In this document: positions 1 through 10,602 of the stretch, piece by piece | Layout of the letters: every line of letters begins with the position of its first letter | How positions within the stretch are numbered: the stretch's first letter is position 1 | Assembly (NCBI RefSeq): GCF_024713975.1 | Contig: NC_091104.1 | Coordinates: 14,093,580 to 14,157,579, forward strand | From: Paralichthys olivaceus | Taxonomy: Eukaryota; Chordata; Actinopteri; Pleuronectiformes; Paralichthyidae | Reading direction: 5' to 3' | DNA: 64,000 nt | The notes under the pieces: generated by a model | Told to the model about the DNA's origin: nothing | The model's input: only the letters and a program-made list of their open reading frames with translations | The model's database searches: none | Position numbers and translations under genes: made by a program

Positions 1-2735
1 TCTTTTAACAAGTGTGGACCAAGTACCTAAATTAACATGTCTCCATGCCATGCTTCCACACACACACACATGCACAGACATACAACATGCTGCAGCAGCT
101 CTCGCCACATCATTCCACCTCACTGCAGAGTGGACTGGCAGCTGGCTGCAGCAGAACCCATGCAGAACGGAGCACACTGGAAATAGTTTGTCTGAACCAG
201 AAAAACATGTTGAAATAGCTGAGATGGAGAGAGGAGATATAAGCAAGGTGACAGAATAAAAGACAGATGAGAAACAGAGGGTGTGACATGATAATTGTTG
301 TCATAAGTGTCAACTATTGATGGTTTCTGTGGTGCAGTTACCCTCATAGTCACTCTGGCTAAGTCAGCTGTGGTGTTTGCTGGCCTGCTCCAATGAGAGG
401 TCACTGCTGGATAGAGTGAAGTTACTATTAAATGCTGATTAAGATTTAAATATATATATATATCTTCATTAATCCTGAACAAGAAATGCATTGAACCCAA
501 TCTCAAACCGAGCACCACAGATAATGAGAGATACATCAACTGAGAAAAATCAATGATGTTTCATTTCAGTTGTGCAATATGACTTTCAGTTGATGTGTAA
601 TAAATGAATGGAACAAAAACATAATGTCTGGTCATCAGATAAACATTTAGCAGTGTTGCCGTGGTGTGATAGAAACTCTTCAGTTTTTTCAAACTCTGGA
701 CCCAAACGTGAAAATAGACATGTTGTTTAGTGAGTGTTGGTCTTCAGATGCTGTAATTGGCTGTTTGATTCTCAGATTGACTTAGTTATCATGATTTTTT
801 TCCTTTTTTCTGTACAGAGTATGGGAATTTGGGGGGGGGGGGTATGAAAACACCATCAAAACTGCTGAAATGTCCCACACCAGTAGATGAAAAGCTGTTG
901 TGATTCAGCCTTGATGTAGCACAGTTTGACGATAGTGTGGAGGATGGAAAAGGTGTTACACAACAAGTGGGCTTCCAACACTCCCACGCAGGGTGATACA
1001 GGACCAGAGACTCAGCCAAATGAAACAGTGATAGGAGTAGGCTGAAGCACTTCTTTTCATTTTCACATTTCCCTTTTGTTGTTTCATCTCAATTCCATTC
1101 CCTCCTTTTCCCTCAGTCTATGTATGATATACAACAAGTTCCCTGCACGAAAACACATGCAGTGTCACCAAAACATCGCTCCTCTGTGTAGTAAGCACTG
1201 TCACCGTGTTTGCAAGGTACACACACTGCAGAATACAGCAGTGGGTGTGTGGACAGGAGGGCTGATGAGCTCCTGTGTCGACCTGCAGAGAGGAGAAGCG
1301 GCCAGTTCTGCACAGGAATGCAGCCAAGAATGAAGGTAGAGAAGCTACAAAAAGACAGTGAACGCCTCGTCCCAGGAAGTATGCATGATAAGAACATGTC
1401 TGTCCTAAGGGAAGAGACTTTGTTGAGCTAGTAGGAGTGCATTTTATAGTAGAGGCAGGAAGCAGAGCCTGTGCATGCAAAACATTGTATGTATACACAA
1501 CGTGTAAACCCTGCAGGCCTGGTTCTGTATTTTTTACTAAAACAAAAGCAAAGATTTTTCTACTTCAGGCTTTTGTTCTTAAAGGTCTAAAACAATTTGC
1601 TGCTTTTTGTATCAATCAATCAGATTTATTTGCATAGCAACTTTAACACAGGTAAAAGTATTTGTAGTATATTTTATACATTTATATATTTCACTAATAA
1701 TCCTGCTGTATTTTAGAGATGTGAATGCATCATCATTTAGTTTACACTGATTTCTGGAAATCTATGAGTAAATCTATCATCATGACACTTGCTTGAGTTT
1801 TTTTTGTCAGGGTTACATTATTGCTGCATTGTACTGCAGGGGAAGCGCTGGTCGAAACAGTTGGTACGGCATCACCTCATTGAACGGAAGTAACAAACAT
1901 TGGCTCTGATAACATGGCTCAGAAGTTTTATGAGTCTACTAAATCATTTTGAAACCAACAAACAAACTAAAAACCACTTAGATGAAGGAAACTGTGAGGA
2001 AAAAAATTGTGCGGCACAAATTGAAAACCTTAAGTATCCATAATTAAAAATGATGGAACTGGAATTATTATGAAATTACTCTGAAGTTGATCCTTTCAGA
2101 TAATAAAAATGTTAAAGTACTTAGTCTGGCTGTCACACAAGCCTCTCCCTCCTTCCTCTGCGGTGAGGAATGGAAAGTTACTCAGGCTGGTTTTTATAAT
2201 ACGCAGGCCACTCCCTGAGGTTTACCCGAAGGTGAAGCGATGGCTCTGTAATGTGTGATGGGGCATGTTTTTTCTTGGGTGGCTGCAGCACAGATGAGAA
2301 CCTTGTGGCTGATTAGTGCAGGGATTTGCCTGCAATTAATTAAATAGCAGCAGTTTGAGTTTGAAAAAGAGATCGCTAATATTTGCACAATCAGGGCCTT
2401 CTTTTTGACTGTCTTGAGTTTTTCTATGAGTCATGGGAGAGTACGTGCTCAACCAATGGGCCAGGAGGTAAATAAGACAGTGCCCTGAATGTGCTTCAAC
2501 ATGCCTGAGGAGAGTGCTGCCCATAAAATCCAACAGGGATAACGGAGCTGGTCGAGAAGATACATTTATATTTACTGTTTATGCAACTGTGATGCTTTTA
2601 GAAAAACACTTTAAAAAACACTCTAATAAGCAAGAATGTGCCCTGGAATTCCTTTTCTAAAATTATGTCATGGTATTATCAGGTAGAAAATAAAGAATAG
2701 AATACTTGTTCCAGGGCACACAGATTCTTATTTTG
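1..2735. other. Intergenic, no gene seen
   Basis: No reading frame here looks like a protein family I know, and the open frames are short and overlap on both strands. Small low-complexity features are a short CA run near 56-70, a TA run near 450-464 and a run of 12 G at 831-842. A stretch near 2180-2540 is somewhat less repetitive and includes an AATTAATTAA-type AT core at about 2334-2343. It could be conserved non-coding DNA, but nothing in the sequence alone proves that. Confidence 0.6.
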
Positions 2736-2957
2736 ATCAACACCAAATGGCACATATTCATAAATATCAATCCCCTAAAGATGGGTGATTTGCTTCATCA
2801 AAATCCATGAATGATTCTCTGAGAAAACAATGTCATGTAAATTTAAAATGTAAAAAAAAAAGACCCTATCTTGTTATGTTAAAGAAAATGAGAAAAATTC
2901 GAACGAACTAGCTGACTAATTCAGATGAAAACATAACATCCTTGTCAGAGGTAAGAA
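2736..2957 (+). repeat. Dispersed repeat family A, copy 1
   Basis: This is a diverged copy of a family seen about seven times in the window. Shared blocks, in order, are a 'gatc..caccaaatggcacatattcata' type block, 'catcaaaatccatgaatgattctctgagaaa' type text, 'ccctatcttgttatgttaaagaaa' type text, and a terminus of the form AAAACATAACATCCTTGTCA followed by GAGGTAA. The terminus resembles the end of copies at 9834-10207 and 54675-54824. No protein-coding capacity is visible. I cannot name the family with certainty; it behaves like a non-autonomous element of teleost genomes. Confidence 0.65.
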
Positions 2958-2967
2958 AAGGCATGAC

Positions 2968-3013
2968 ACACAGCTGCAGTTCAGTGTAACACACAGCTGC
3001 AGTTCAGTGTAAC
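2968..3013. repeat. Perfect 23-bp tandem duplication
   Basis: Two identical 23-bp units lie head to tail at 2968-2990 and 2991-3013. Each begins ACACAGCTGCAG and ends CAGTGTAAC. The identity implies a recent duplication. It starts ten bases after the end of repeat copy A1. Confidence 0.9.
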
Positions 3014-6000
3014 AGAGCCAAAAGTCTCCTCTCTGTGAGCAACCGCATCATATCCGACTTTGAGCCCGGCAGATTGTAGCACACCACCAGCAGAGCCGAG
3101 GTCTCCGAGTCCTGGCCAGAGGGGCTTTTCCAGTGCAGAGTGTTGGAGCATTTGGCTCCAGACCCACAATGATGATGTCAGCGCACTGCAACGAGGTCAC
3201 AAACTCAATTATTTACAAGCATGCCTCATTCTGGATCAATATATCAACTGATTGGTTCGGAGCATAACTGCACCAGCTGAAACAGCGCAGTGCGTTCACT
3301 GTGCAGTCCTCGACCATAAACCCTGTGGCTTCTGAGGGAGTTTACATAGATTTATGTCATAGGTCATGTTTGTTTGTCTCTTGTGCAAACCTCAAGTCTT
3401 AGAGGGGTTCATTAAGGTAGGAAAACACACAAGGGGAGTATTATTGATTATATGAATAAAAGGTGATCATTAAATGAGGCCCCATTTTTTTTAAATCGGC
3501 ACATTATCAATTAAAAAATGCAGCACGTGAGCTTAATAAACATACATTCACACAGTGCAGGGCTTAATGGCATCATTAATATGACCTGCATGAAATGGTT
3601 TGGGAGGTTGGTGTTAATTATTAAGTGTGTGAGTCAGTCCCACAGCTTTTCAGGCAAACAGCTGCACAGAGGTCACTGGAAACAGGACACTGAGCCAGTT
3701 TCTAATGATTAAATATCCACCCTGATTTCATCTAAAGCTGATATTGAGATGCTGCTGTTATTTGTTAAGTAAATGCTCACACACTCACACACAATCCCTC
3801 AATCACAGTGCAGCAGATAACAGCTCGTGTTAAACAAAACAGGCCGTGGTTAGTTTTCATCAACCTCCTCCTGTGTCCCTCCCCCATTCATTGTAACTGA
3901 CAGTGCACTCTGTCTTTTCTGGGTTGCCTCTGCATGCCTCTGGGGTGCAGATCGGCACAGAGATAAACTTAGCAGCAGTTAGCCAGGTCAGACTGCAGCG
4001 CTAATAGAGGAGAAAGAAAGAGCCAATGAGTTCTGGTGTTGGGGGGGAGCAACTGTTCCAGAAATTTGACACCCAGCAGGTAAAAATAGGTCATTTCTCT
4101 GTCGCTCTGTTGGCTTATGGAGCATTTTTCTGGGAGTAATGATGACTAAAGAATACAAATGTTCAGAGAAAATAATATTTCACACTCCACAGTATCTACT
4201 GTTCTGAAAGGACATGTTTAAGCGTATTCCCTCTTTCCCTGGGAAGGTCTGTCATGTCTGATCGCCAGAGGCAACGGGAGGAAGTGGCCCATCCCAGAAA
4301 GAGCTTCATGTTTTCTTTTGATATTCAAAGGTGTTCCAGTCAGTGTGACTCTCACAACATGAAATCACAAATGAATAAAACTGTAAAAAACCATCAGTAA
4401 AACCCAAAAAACAATAAGAGCCTTGACAAACCATGTTCTCAAAGCTTCTGATTCTGTTGTGCGACAGGAGCGACTCTCCTCCACTTCGCCTCTCCAGCTC
4501 TCTCTTTCTGTTGGTGTCTCCTCATCTCCTCTGCTCTCTCCTGTCCTGCACATAAAAATCGATGCAGTCAGCATATGGCAACATGTGATTTGGCTGTGGG
4601 GCTTTGGAGAAATTGCTTCTCTGTATGAATGTTTGTGTCATAACTGTATTCTACAGTTCTGTATTAATGCATCATTTACCTGCTTCATTTGATGATTATC
4701 TCATCATCATAAACCAACCAACCAACCAATATGTCATTGTTTCAACCAACTGGGGTTAAATAGTGAGAGAGTTTCTTTTTGAGGCCTTCATTGCATGTAC
4801 AGAATGAAGACGAATGGAAACAGGGATATTATTTTAAAAAGAAGACAGTAAACATATGTTTTAGATCCAGGACTATCCATAAAGCAATGTAGATGGAAGC
4901 CTTGAACGCTGAGGCATTTCATCATCGTTCCATCAATGCTCCGCTCCCTCCTCCCTCTCATCTTACAGATTCTCTTTTTGCATTTCTTGCCTCCTGCTGT
5001 GATCTTGTCACCATAGCGATCCGCCTGCCCACACTTTCCTACTACCATCTAAAAAACAATGGCTCCATAGAATAGAACTGAAAACAGAAAGGATACCCTA
5101 CAGTAAACTAACAAACGCAGCAGCAATCAGATTAATACATCTTCTCTGTGTCATCAGAGGTTATGCTGTGATGAATTGGTGGAAAAAGTGGGCGGAAATT
5201 ATCATTATCATTCACCATAATTTACTATCCTATTTAGTAAATGCTATATTTATAACAGACAGGGGGCCAGAACTGGAACAAATATCCTGTGGCTATAAAC
5301 ACACAAAGGATATCCCTGCAGGAAGTTCTGCTGCACCGTCTTCCTGGAAACAATACTTCAACAGGAAGTGATTTATGACAAAAAGAGGTTTGTTGTTGTG
5401 CATGTTTTAGCAGATTTCATTCATCATTTTAATTCCAACAAGATATTAAAAATGTGGTAATTACAATAATGTTGTATTGTATAATTTATATTTTACCTTT
5501 AGGCTATCGTCTGCTCTGAGCTGATTATGTAAGATGATCAGACTCACCCAGATGGAGATCTGCGTGTTTAGTTTTTTTTTAAATCTTTTACACTTGTGAT
5601 GATTTTTCTTCCACAGGCACAAAACTGTGGACACAAGGCTTCATCTCACTGAGGTGATCTGGCTGAAAGATGCACAGACGGCAGAAGAGAGAGAGAGAGG
5701 GAGAGAAAGAGAGCAAGGCTTCGATCTATGTCCAGGCCTCAGGTCACATTCTGCTCTGATGATGAGATTTCGCTCCTCTCCTCTCCTCTCCTCTCCACTC
5801 CTCTCCTCTCCTCTCCTGAATCTGTTTATCTTTATGTTACACTGTTTTCCCCCCCATTTTTCCAGTATTATAGTTTCATATTTTTAATGCCATAGCATAT
5901 AAATGAAAATATTGGATGAGCAAATTGAAATAATCTGTGCTTATAAGACAAACTGGTTGTAGAAAATAATTAATCAGTAAACATAAAACCATTTATTGTA

Positions 6001-6074
6001 ATTAAAATGTATCATTGTGTGTACCCCATCATGTGTAATGCCCACTCTGACTGTACCAATACAGTCCACCTGGA
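3014..6074. other. Intergenic, no gene seen; CTCCT minisatellite
   Basis: No supported gene. A pyrimidine-rich (CTCCT)n tract runs from about 5773 to 5817, preceded by a GA-rich run near 5685-5712, so purine and pyrimidine tracts alternate on the same strand. The stretch 3780-4080 is relatively complex, non-repetitive sequence and could be regulatory, but no specific element can be named. Confidence 0.55.
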
Positions 6075-6225
6075 AGGGTGCATGCCCTGCTTATAGAGGC
6101 TTGCTTCCTACAGCTGCTGCAGGTTTGATTCCGACCTTCCCCCTTTGCCGTGTGTCTTCCTCATTCTCTCGCCCCATTTCAAACATGTACCTGAGCCTAT
6201 TTATCAAAAAAAACCAATCATGTCA
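6075..6225 (+). repeat. SINE-like dispersed repeat
   Basis: The segment carries a tRNA B-box-like phrase (GGTTTGATTCCGACC at about 6121-6135), followed by 'ccctttgccgtgtgtcttcc' type text and then 'ctctcgccccatttcaaacatgta' type text. This order matches a common teleost SINE-like repeat in which a B-box-like phrase precedes a CCCTTTGCYGYRTGTC block. The copy is diverged and carries no open reading frame of interest. Confidence 0.6.
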
Positions 6226-6804
6226 TGTTACTTTTCTACATACAAATATTATATAATAAGTCATCATTGAACTGTTGACATTGTAGATTTGTCTGCTACG
6301 TCCATTGTCTTGAAGCAACAGGGAACAAACTGAGCTACTTATCTTTAAGTATTTATGACAATGAATTGGGTTTTATCTGACAGAGACGCAAAACTTATTT
6401 TTTTAAAACTTGTAACTTGTTTGTCTCTCTCTTGATTTTACATTTTAGACCCATATCTTAAATAAATGCATGTCCTGTTACATGCAGTTCCCTCACAGAC
6501 GTTACACTCAGGCAGACAGTCATAATGATGGATGTGTTGGTTTTTAATCTCACTTGCTACACGGCTCCTGAATAGACCACACTGACGGGTGTTTAAAATA
6601 TTTTGTCCATCCCATTTATATCACTGAGCTCAGGGAGATTAACAGAAACACTTCTCACTTTATACAGTGCAATCCAGCAGGGACATCCACACATATAACA
6701 TTGCAGTTGAATCAGCACATCTTTCAATTTCACCAAAAACTCAACATTAAAACCTCCATGACGGTAGGATTTATAGAAGCACTGGAGCTAATCTCAGCTG
6801 ACAT

Positions 6805-7045
6805 TGGGCAAGAGGCAGAGTACACGCTGGAGAGGTCGTAGGTTTAAGACAAACAACCATTTAATCAATCAACCCTGACCCCAGTCTGCATGACGTTGGA
6901 CTATGGGACAAATTATCCAGAGGAAATCCACATAGACATGGAGACAACATGTAAACTCCTCACAGAAAGGCCCTGGCTGACTTGCTTAAACCAAGAACCT
7001 CTCCTTGCTGTGGTGAGGCTAACCACTGTACCACTGTACAATCAG
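6805..7045 (+). repeat. Widespread vertebrate interspersed repeat, diverged
   Basis: The order of blocks is characteristic: a 'gtacacgctggagaggtcg' type opening, 'cccagtctgcatg' (about 6880-6893), 'ggactatgggacaaat', 'gagacaacatgtaaactcc', 'cacagaaaggcc', and a final 'gtgaggctaaccactgtaccactgtac' type end. I recognise this as a repeat very common in fish genomes and found in several vertebrate groups. Its transposon class is not clear to me. The open frame at 6890-7150 is a shadow of it. Confidence 0.7.
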
Positions 7046-7645
7046 CATTTCCATATAACATCCAGTCCCACCCAGAGCCTTAAATGGTCGATCATGATTC
7101 ATCTCTGTACACGTGCTTCTCTCAGAATCTCACTCTCCACCTCCCTATAACTTGACTGTTGCCGGTACAACACAAAAAAATGATAGAGACAAACATACAG
7201 GCTTGTTCACTGGCATCCCTGAGTGATCCCTGGTCAGTGAGGTCATGTGTCGCATGTGTCGCACATGACCCACAGACAGATGATGAGAGTCAGACAGTCA
7301 GACAGAGATTTGGGGGGAGGCAGACAGAGGGAGGATGCCAGGAGAGTGTGTCACCAGCGACCGGACAGTAATCGGGCCAACACCTGGAACAACACACATA
7401 AATAAAAGGCCAGTCTGTGTCTTCATGTGGCTTCCACCTCTAACAACAGAGCAGTTTTCTCTCTGTCTCTATCTATCTATCTAATCATGAGTCGTGACGT
7501 GACTCGATCAGTGCAGCTTACATTCCAACATGACAGCTGTCTCAGGGCGTGGACCGAGTCAGTGTGAACGGCAGACTCGGCACACTGGGAGGAACCGGAC
7601 AGGAGCCAGGACAGGTTGGGGTGTGGTGTCATGACATATGAATTT

Positions 7646-7680
<35 letters not shown>

Positions 7681-8125
7681 ACAAAAAGTGTTGCCTTCCT
7701 TTCTTGATGTTCTATTTCTGGTGCCTGAGGTGAATGTTTACAAAACATCCATTTTAGCCTGGATCAAGTCTTTTGGTTTTATCAGTCACCTCGGTCTCAT
7801 TTTTTTAATAGTTTTTAGATTTATTATTATTTAAAAAATGCTATGAAATGAAATCGAGGCTATTAAAAAAAGGTAAAATCTATGAACTCAAGGATTTTTG
7901 TGAGAGAAAGAAGAAAAAGACAGACAGGAAAGTCAAGTATATACAAAATGTATATATTAATTACTTAGTTAATAATTAACCAGATAACATCTGACAAATA
8001 AAGTATTTAAAAAATAAAGACTGCACAGGGCGTATGTCTACCTGAAGCTTAGTTGTGCAACTTTTAATAGCACATAAATAAAATAACCTGAGAATTAGTA
8101 ATAAGTCTGTAAGTTTATTCTATAC
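7046..8125. other. Intergenic, no gene seen; (AT)15 and hairpin
   Basis: No supported gene. A 30-bp inverted repeat lies at 7241-7270, with perfect 9-bp arms GGTCATGTG and CACATGACC. A pure (AT)15 run occupies 7648-7677. The remainder is AT-rich unique sequence. Confidence 0.6.
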
Positions 8126-8129
8126 TATA

Positions 8130-8140
8130 CCCCCCCCCCC

Positions 8141-8171
<31 letters not shown>

Positions 8172-8172
8172 A
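8130..8172 (+). repeat. C28 homopolymer followed by (CA)n
   Basis: A run of 28 C (8130-8157) passes directly into a short CA dinucleotide tract. Homopolymers of this length are often miscounted by sequencing or assembly, so the exact length should not be trusted. Confidence 0.9.
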
Positions 8173-8525
8173 TCCTCTTTTTTGTCTTAATCTCTTTTGT
8201 CTTGGACACATTCATATCTGTCAGAACAAAAGAAAGAAGCAGGACGTGTATTCCTTGGCCTCGACTTGTTGTCTGTGCAGTAAAGCCGAGTGTATGAACA
8301 CACAGCTCTGCTCTCGTCATGGTGATGAATGCAGCAGCCTCTCTCTCCCTGTGGTGGGTGGGACAGTCCCGTTATCATGCTGTGATTGCTGCGAATTCAT
8401 CCCAAGCAGCCAGCAAGCAGCGGTTTCCATGGTTACCAGCAGCAAACCAGCTTGTTTTTTTTTCTTTACAAGTGCAGAGGACCGGGGATGAGGGGAATTA
8501 GACGAGAACATCTGTGTGTGAGTAG

Positions 8526-8693
8526 TATTGTGAGGAGGAGGAGGAGGAAGAGGAGGAAGAGGAAGAAGAGGAGGAGGAAGAAGACAAGGAGGAGGAGGAA
8601 GATGAGCAGGAGGATGAAGAGGAAGAGGAGGAGGAGGAGGAAGAAGAGAGGATGGGGAGAAAGAGGAGCAGGGGGAGGAAGAGGAGGAAGAGT
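8526..8693 (+). repeat. GA/GGA-rich polypurine tract
   Basis: About 165 bases are almost entirely A and G, built from irregular GAGGA and GAAGA units. The Arg/Lys/Glu-rich open frames here are simple consequences of the repeat. The tract ends abruptly where the pyrimidine block at 8694 begins. Confidence 0.9.
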
Positions 8694-8695
8694 GG

Positions 8696-8745
<50 letters not shown>

Positions 8746-9041
8746 TTATCTGTCTGTTTATCTATCTACAGTATATCTCACTCTCTCTCTCTCTATATAT
8801 ATATCTCACTCTCTCTCTCTCTCTCTCTATCTATCTATTTATCTATCTATATCTCACTCTCTCTCTATCTATCTATCTATCTACCCATCCACCCATCCAG
8901 CCTACTCTCTCTCCATCCATCCCGCCCTCTCTCTTTCTCTCTCTCTCTCTCTATCCATCCATCCATTCATCCATCTATCTATCTATCTATCTATTTATCT
9001 ATCTATATCTCACTCTCTCTCTATCTATCTATCTATCTATC
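8694..9041 (+). repeat. Compound TCTA / TC / CCAT microsatellite block
   Basis: Roughly 350 bases of interleaved (TCTA)n, (TC)n, (CATC)n and (TA)n runs, repeated as modules: a TCTA run, then a 'atctcactctctctct' unit, then TCTA again, at least three times. The 200-aa class 'SIYLSIYL' open frames at 8386-9263 are translations of this repeat and are not genes. Confidence 0.92.
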
Positions 9042-9527
9042 CCCTCCTTTTCTGTGATAAGGAAACCTGTGGTAGTTTTCTTTTCTTTGCTGGGACACAA
9101 ACAGATCAATACTGACCGACGCCCCCTCCTCCCCCCTCTCCACCCTTCCTCCTCACACCTTCAAGATAAAAGAGAGGGAAGGAGGGGAGAAGAAGATCAG
9201 AGAGGAAAAGGGAGGTTTGGGGAGAGAAGCAGCAGGAGAATGAAAACAGTGAAATATTCATGAGGGAGAGAGAGAGAGCAAGGAAAGAGACAAAGAATCA
9301 GACACAGTGCAGCTCTGCGTGAGGGTGTGTGTGAGTGAAACAGCAGATTATTGTCTTATAAGAGGCCTCCCAGCGTAAGAAGCCTCATATCAAACATGGT
9401 CTTTTATCTCAAGCATCAGTTACAGTCCGGCACTGATTTCCATAAACAAGAGCTTCTAAACTCTGTCCTACAGGAAGACATAAGAGGGTCCAGGAAAGGC
9501 TCGGAGTACATACAGCCCTCTTTACTA

Positions 9528-9528
<1 letters not shown>

Positions 9529-9597
<69 letters not shown>
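9529..9597 (+). repeat. (TG)n microsatellite
   Basis: An almost perfect TG run of about 69 bases. The long Cys/Val and Thr/His open frames on either strand are translations of the dinucleotide repeat. Confidence 0.97.
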
Positions 9598-9599
<2 letters not shown>

Positions 9600-9833
9600 C
9601 TTGAAGGCAGAACAGAGCAGAAGGCGTGCTGGAACACATTTCTGAAAATGTTATACAACCTGTTCCCTTTTTTACACAGTGAGAGGATTGAGGAGTGGAG
9701 CTGTTTTCATTTGATTGTTATCATCTACTGCCCTCCTCTGGCCTTTAACCTCCACTGACAGAGACACTGCTGCTGCTGACGCCTCAGAGGGAGTGATCAC
9801 ACTGATAAACTTGAATGTCACTCAGGAGAGGAC

Positions 9834-10207
9834 ACACCTCCACCAAGGCCCAACAGTCTCCTTATGAAACCACATTTAAATTCACTAGATCCAGATTTTC
9901 ATTTAGATCTGCGCCATGTCACACACCTTTTTCATCAAGATCCACGAATCGTCCCCTGAGAAATCAGTGAAAATGTAAAAAAAAAAAGGCCTTAACTCAC
10001 ATTGTTAAAGAAAGTAAAAAATACATTCCTGGAACCTCCCCATGATCCGGATCAATGGGTTCTTTCTTGAGTTATGCCCGACCCCTCCACAGAATTTCAT
10101 GGAAACCGGTTTGGTAGTTTTTGCGTAATCCTGCTACAAAACCCATAACCAACCGACCAATCAGCCAAACAAACACAGATGAAAACAAAGCCTCCTTGGC
10201 AGAGGTA
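9834..10207 (+). repeat. Dispersed repeat family A, longest copy
   Basis: This is the most complete copy of family A in the window. It opens with CACCAAGGCCCAACAG, then has 'ccacatttaaattcactagatcc' type text, 'catcaagatccacgaat', 'ccttaactcacattgttaaagaaagt', 'ccccatgatccggatcaatggg' and 'ttttgcgtaatcctgct', and ends AGCCTCCTTGGCAGAGGTAA. There is no coding capacity and no clear terminal inverted repeat. A family-specific block in this copy has become AAACCGGTTT (10103-10112), the optimal Grainyhead-like palindrome. Confidence 0.8.
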
Positions 10208-10394
10208 AGGAGGAGGAGTTGTGTTGTATCTTATTTTGAAGAACATAATGAACAGAGATAGATGGCTGCTCCACCGAGAATCGTTAGCGTCCGCTACACT
10301 GGATTCTTGTTGAATCTGAATATATAACAACAATTGTGATTATTTTCGAAGGCTTTTTAAGACGTCTTTAAACCACACCTCACACACACACACA

Positions 10395-10548
10395 CACACA
10401 TTCAAAACTTTAATCAGCCAACTTTAAAAACCTTTATCAGGACCTTAGAAATTAACTTTTACCTCATTAGGACCAAGCTTTGGTCCCCATTAGGTCTACT
10501 GGTCCTGAGAAGGTGAGTTTTTATGGTGGAAAGAGAACAAAAATGATT

Positions 10549-10600
<52 letters not shown>
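10395..10600 (+). repeat. Dispersed repeat family D with (AC)n tail, copy 1
   Basis: A unique-looking part contains 'ggacctta gaaa', 'cattaggaccaagctttggtccccat' type text, 'ggtcctgagaaggtgag' and a run into (AC)n at 10549-10600. The copy at 60480-60755 has the same blocks in the same order and enters its (AC)n tract at the equivalent place. The microsatellite is therefore part of the repeat unit. The class is unknown to me. Confidence 0.7.

Positions 10601-10602
<2 letters not shown>

Noticed and set aside
8386..9263. Open frames of 223 and 203 codons rich in SIYLSIYL and Arg/Lys
   Set aside because: They are translations of the purine tract and the TCTA/TC microsatellite block.
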